Source: RXOA01 sp964554715 (GTDB lineage: Bacteria; Bipolaricaulota; Bipolaricaulia; UBA7950; UBA9294). Taken from it: 15,050 nucleotides of DNA. The translations under genes were made by a program, and so were the position numbers. Positions 12,523 through 15,050 of this stretch are shown piece after piece (position 1 is the stretch's first letter; every line of letters starts with the position of its first letter). Below the pieces are notes generated by a model. It ran no database searches and had not been told where the DNA came from. It saw nothing but the letters and a program-made list of their open reading frames with translations. The stretch spans positions 1 through 15,050 of the forward strand of contig CAZKPU010000059.1 in assembly GCA_964554715.1 (NCBI GenBank), read 5' to 3'.

Positions 12523-13920
12523 TCATGCCTCGGGAAGCTTGTCCTTGTACATCTGAACGTCCGCCTCGTGGAGAGCGGATTCCAGCGGGCCGTCCGCATC
12601 AGGTCTCCAGGAAGCTGTTCCGATCGCCAGATGAACGGGGAAGTCGGTGAGCGATTGCTCGTCGTTCCACCGCGTTACGGCGGAGCGGATACGCTGCTTC
12701 ATGATCCGGATGCTGTCCCCGTTGCGAGGCAGCACGATCAAGAACTCATCCCCCCCGAAACGCACGAGCTGATCGCTTGCGCGGATCTGCCGGCGCAGCA
12801 AGGCAGCGATCGCCACAAGCACCTGATCTCCACGCAGGTGGCCGAGCCGATCGTTGATCTCCTTGAAACGGTTGATATCGATGAGCAGGAAGCCGATGAC
12901 CCCGCCGTAGCGGGTTGCCTGAGCGGCCAGTGTAGGGATCGTGGCTGCGAAGTAGCGGCGGTTGAACGCTCCGGTGAGCGGGTCGAGAAACGCCTTCGAC
13001 TCAAGCTCTCTTTCGAGTTGGAGGCGGTTGAGAACGATCGACGCGTACCGGAGGAGCAGCTCCAACTGCCGGATCAACTGGGACTCGAACGCGGAAGGGT
13101 CTCCCGAGGCGGCGAAGAACAGGCCTTGCCGGCCGAGCGGTGCACAAAGGCCGGATACCCAGTCCGGGCGGAGCTTGGAGACTTCGTGATCGATGCGGAT
13201 CGGAATCCCGAAGTCCAGAACACGCCTTGCCGCATCCGAGCCGTTGAGTTGCTCGACAAACGGTTCGGGGAAGACGCCCGATGTGCTGTGTGTGCCGGCA
13301 ACACCGTGGTTGAACAGCACCACCGCGCATCTCCGCAAACCGAGAACCTCGACGGCGGCAATGGTCGTGAGATCGATCACATCACCGTCCGTTTCGCACT
13401 GATCGAGGCTGTGTGCAACCTCGTGAAGTTTCTCCAGCGTTCGGGTGGATGCCTCCAGCGCCTCCACCGCGGTTCGGCGTTCGGTGATGTCCCGGACAAC
13501 CGCGACGACGAACGACGTTTCACCGATCGAAAACAGCTTGGTGCTGACCTCCGTGGGGAAGCGTGATCCATCCTTCCGAACGCCCACGGCGGTTACGAAG
13601 ACCCCGCCCGTGGTCTTCTGCTGATCGATGATCGCCGGGAATGCCGTTGAGATCTCCGAGGGAACAAGATCCGCCGCACTGAGTTTCAGGAGTTCGTTGC
13701 GTGAGTATCCGTACAAGGCGCAAGCACGGTCGTTGCATTCGAGAACCTTGCCTTCGAGCGACTCGAACAACACGGCATCCGTCGAGGCGGCAAACAACGC
13801 TTGCAGCCTCTGCTCACAGATCGCAAGGGCGTCGCGAAGGGCGGCGTTCTCTTCTTCGAGCGTGCGGCTTCCCTTCTTCGGCTCCTGCGACCGGGTGTTC
13901 GACGCCGATGCTTCTCCCAT
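12523..13920 (-). CDS. Diguanylate cyclase with PAS and GAF sensor domains
   Basis: This soluble enzyme should make cyclic di-GMP from two GTP in response to a sensed signal. The start at 13920 follows GGAAGGAGAC; an ATG 14 codons upstream lacks a ribosome binding site. The 465-residue product has a short coiled coil (21-40), a PAS domain (about 40-150, ending VVRDITERR), a GAF domain (about 160-300) and GGDEF (about 310-462). The active site is intact: GGDEF 389-393, metal ligand D348 in IDIN, and HLRGDQVL. The inhibitory I-site RASD (380-383) lies exactly five residues before GGDEF, so product feedback inhibition is expected. No transmembrane segment or EAL domain is present. The PAS domain lacks an evident heme or flavin signature, so the signal is unknown. 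Confidence 0.95.
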   Translation of the reverse strand: MGEASASNTRSQEPKKGSRTLEEENAALRDALAICEQRLQALFAASTDAVLFESLEGKVLECNDRACALYGYSRNELLKLSAADLVPSEISTAFPAIIDQQKTTGGVFVTAVGVRKDGSRFPTEVSTKLFSIGETSFVVAVVRDITERRTAVEALEASTRTLEKLHEVAHSLDQCETDGDVIDLTTIAAVEVLGLRRCAVVLFNHGVAGTHSTSGVFPEPFVEQLNGSDAARRVLDFGIPIRIDHEVSKLRPDWVSGLCAPLGRQGLFFAASGDPSAFESQLIRQLELLLRYASIVLNRLQLERELESKAFLDPLTGAFNRRYFAATIPTLAAQATRYGGVIGFLLIDINRFKEINDRLGHLRGDQVLVAIAALLRRQIRASDQLVRFGGDEFLIVLPRNGDSIRIMKQRIRSAVTRWNDEQSLTDFPVHLAIGTASWRPDADGPLESALHEADVQMYKDKLPEA

Positions 13921-14094
13921 GTCTCCTTCCCCAAACTCACTCCAGCAAGTAGCGCTCCCCATTCTGGGAGATCGTGCCCTGTCGAGGCAAATCGTTCCGG
14001 ATCGACGTGCGTTTGCGCATGGATGCGCCTGAGAGACGCCTGATCTTCATACATCACTGGGCGTTCGGAGCCGATAACGTCGCAAGATGGATCG

Positions 14095-14328
14095 CTAGAG
14101 ATACGCCGAGAGCCCGAAGACCAGATGAACCGAGGCAAGAAGAAGCGCCGAAACCGCCATCCAACGATGCACCTTCACGGGAACGCGCCGCAGTGAACGG
14201 ACATACCGCTTCAGCGAGACAAGAGCCGCCGTGACGCCGAACAGCGCATAGGCGGCGAACCCCAACAGGACAACGAGCGGAAACGCTCCCCAGGTTACTC
14301 CGTACGCCCACCCCGCTATGGTATCCAT
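14095..14328 (-). CDS. Small two-helix membrane protein with HX13H pair, possible heme binder
   Basis: ATG 14328 follows GGGAGGGAG on the minus strand. The 77-residue product has a hydrophobic helix at about 14-37, a strongly basic loop (KRYVRSLRRVPVKVHR), and a second helix at about 57-77 ending at the stop. His54 and His68, 13 residues apart at either end of the second helix, have the spacing used by b-type heme ligands in ferric-reductase and cytochrome b561-like proteins. HRWMAVSALLLASVH also resembles helices of that type. A single pair in a two-helix protein could bind heme only as an oligomer or with a partner. No redox partner gene is adjacent. Function is not established; a plain small membrane protein is the alternative. 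Confidence 0.7.
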   Translation of the reverse strand: MDTIAGWAYGVTWGAFPLVVLLGFAAYALFGVTAALVSLKRYVRSLRRVPVKVHRWMAVSALLLASVHLVFGLSAYL

Positions 14329-14469
14329 CCGTTGACTCCCTCCCTTGCGAACCGTGTATTGTGAGATCGACAGATTGTGGAAACAGCATAGGAAAGACGT
14401 TGTGTCTGTGTCAACGCGTCCTAGCGGAAGCGAGAATCGCCGCGTAGGCGGATCGAGGAGGTGCCGGAG
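14329..14469. other. Intergenic region between divergent genes
   Basis: These 141 bases lie between the small minus-strand membrane gene and the SDR gene. The ribosome binding sites of both genes lie at the two ends. I found no promoter pair with good spacing and no hairpin or repeat worth annotating. A TGTGGAAAC at 14376-14384 resembles a DnaA box, but a lone imperfect copy has little weight. Confidence 0.5.
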
Positions 14470-15050
14470 ATGGACTTGGGGCTTGGCGGGAAGGTCGCGC
14501 TTGTCTGCGGTGCCAGCCGAGGGTTGGGCCGTGCCTGCGCTCAGCGGCTAGCCGAAGAAGGCACACAGCTTGCGATCTGCGCGCGCAGCGTTGATCCGCT
14601 CGAACAGACGGCGCGTGAGATCCGGGCGGCCTGCAGTGTGGACGTTCTCCCCATCATCGCGGATCAGAACCGGCCGCAAGATGTGGAGCGAACGGTTCGC
14701 ACAACGTTTGAACGGTTCGGCCGGATCGACATCCTGATCACGAACACCGGAGGACCTCCGGTGGGAACGGCTCTGGACTTCGCAGACGAGCCCTGGGAGC
14801 GGGCGTTTCAAGGCCTGCTGATGTCGGTCGTCCGGTTGTGTCGCAGCGTCGTTCCGTCGATGCGCGAGCAAGGAGGAGGGGCGATCGTCTGCAACACGTC
14901 GTTCACCGCACGGGAGCCGGATCCGGGGATGGCGCTCTCCAACGTCTTCCGCGCCGGCGTTGTTGCGCTTGCCAAGACGCTATCGCGTGAATTGGCGGCG
15001 GACGGCATCCGCATCAACTGCGTCTGTCCCGGGCCGTTCGCAACCGAGCG
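14470..15050 (+). CDS. Short-chain dehydrogenase/reductase-like protein, 3' end beyond window
   Basis: ATG 14470 follows GAGGAGGTG by six bases and the frame stays open to the window end (193 codons seen of an expected 250-260). The Rossmann fold is clear: CGASRGLG (13-20) is the dinucleotide-binding glycine motif, and TNTGG (91-95) stands for the usual NNAG. A catalytic-type Ser lies in NTSF (S144), and INCVCPGPFATE follows the active-site region. The Tyr-x-x-x-Lys pair is missing: in LSNVFRAGV the aligned positions are Ser157 and Arg161. A group of ketoacyl-reductase-like SDR proteins shows this same pattern, so the change is likely natural. Substrate is unknown, and activity as a standard reductase is doubtful. 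Confidence 0.9.
   Translation, partial: MDLGLGGKVALVCGASRGLGRACAQRLAEEGTQLAICARSVDPLEQTAREIRAACSVDVLPIIADQNRPQDVERTVRTTFERFGRIDILITNTGGPPVGTALDFADEPWERAFQGLLMSVVRLCRSVVPSMREQGGGAIVCNTSFTAREPDPGMALSNVFRAGVVALAKTLSRELAADGIRINCVCPGPFATE

Noticed and set aside
14015..14028. GCGCATGGATGCGC palindrome as a terminator for the small membrane gene
   Set aside because: The two-base loop is too tight for a good hairpin and no T tract follows on the minus strand.
13686..14138. Minus-strand open frame covering the diguanylate cyclase start and upstream gap
   Set aside because: Most of it is the cyclase gene in another frame. The unique part has no ribosome binding site or domain features.
1..15050. CRISPR arrays, insertion sequences, prophage or toxin-antitoxin modules
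   Set aside because: Searched by eye on both strands; no regularly spaced repeats, transposase motifs or terminal inverted repeats were seen.

Overview
This is a bacterial chromosomal window containing a replication origin. By eye it is about 55-60 % GC, with tightly packed genes and strong AGGAGG-type ribosome binding sites. The lineage cannot be fixed from this sequence. The helicase-loader family is DciA (DUF721), not DnaC/DnaI. HslV carries a short propeptide, as in non-proteobacterial forms, and dnaN is not next to dnaA. Together these suggest a less-studied phylum rather than Proteobacteria or Bacilli. No phage, transposon, CRISPR or toxin-antitoxin sequence was seen; this looks like core chromosome with a few lineage-specific small genes.

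Layout. 1-766: two overlapping small membrane-protein genes behind a good promoter. 799-1458 (minus): a secreted, cysteine-rich beta-sandwich protein. 1684-2261: six tRNA genes in the order Lys(CUU), Lys(UUU), Glu(UUC), Val(UAC), Asp(GUC), Phe(GAA), with two sigma70-like promoters. 2333-3691: dnaA. 3692-3974: oriC, with four TGTGGAWAW DnaA boxes, three near-boxes and a trinucleotide tract like the DnaA-trio unwinding element of Bacillus subtilis. 3975-4523: a DciA/DUF721 protein with a C-terminal zinc ribbon. 4542-6475: hslV-hslU. 6555-8498: thrS. 8557-9252: an MgtC-family membrane protein. 9275-10456 (minus): metK. 10589-12491: birA (no DNA-binding domain), a DUF47/PhoU-like protein and a rubrerythrin-like diiron protein, probably one operon. 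12523-13920 (minus): a PAS-GAF-GGDEF diguanylate cyclase. 14095-14328 (minus): a 77-residue membrane protein with two histidines at heme-ligating spacing. 14470-end: an SDR-family protein lacking the usual YxxxK pair, cut by the window edge.

How it fits together. The most interesting part is 2268-4523. Initiator gene, origin and probable helicase-loader gene lie consecutively, so DnaA, the site it melts and the protein expected to load DnaB are encoded in about 2.2 kb. The loader's likely -10 element overlaps the proposed unwinding tract, which could link origin state to loader expression (inference). A second theme is very short 5' leaders: several genes have a good -10 element 6-30 bases before the start codon, and birA and dciA may be leaderless.
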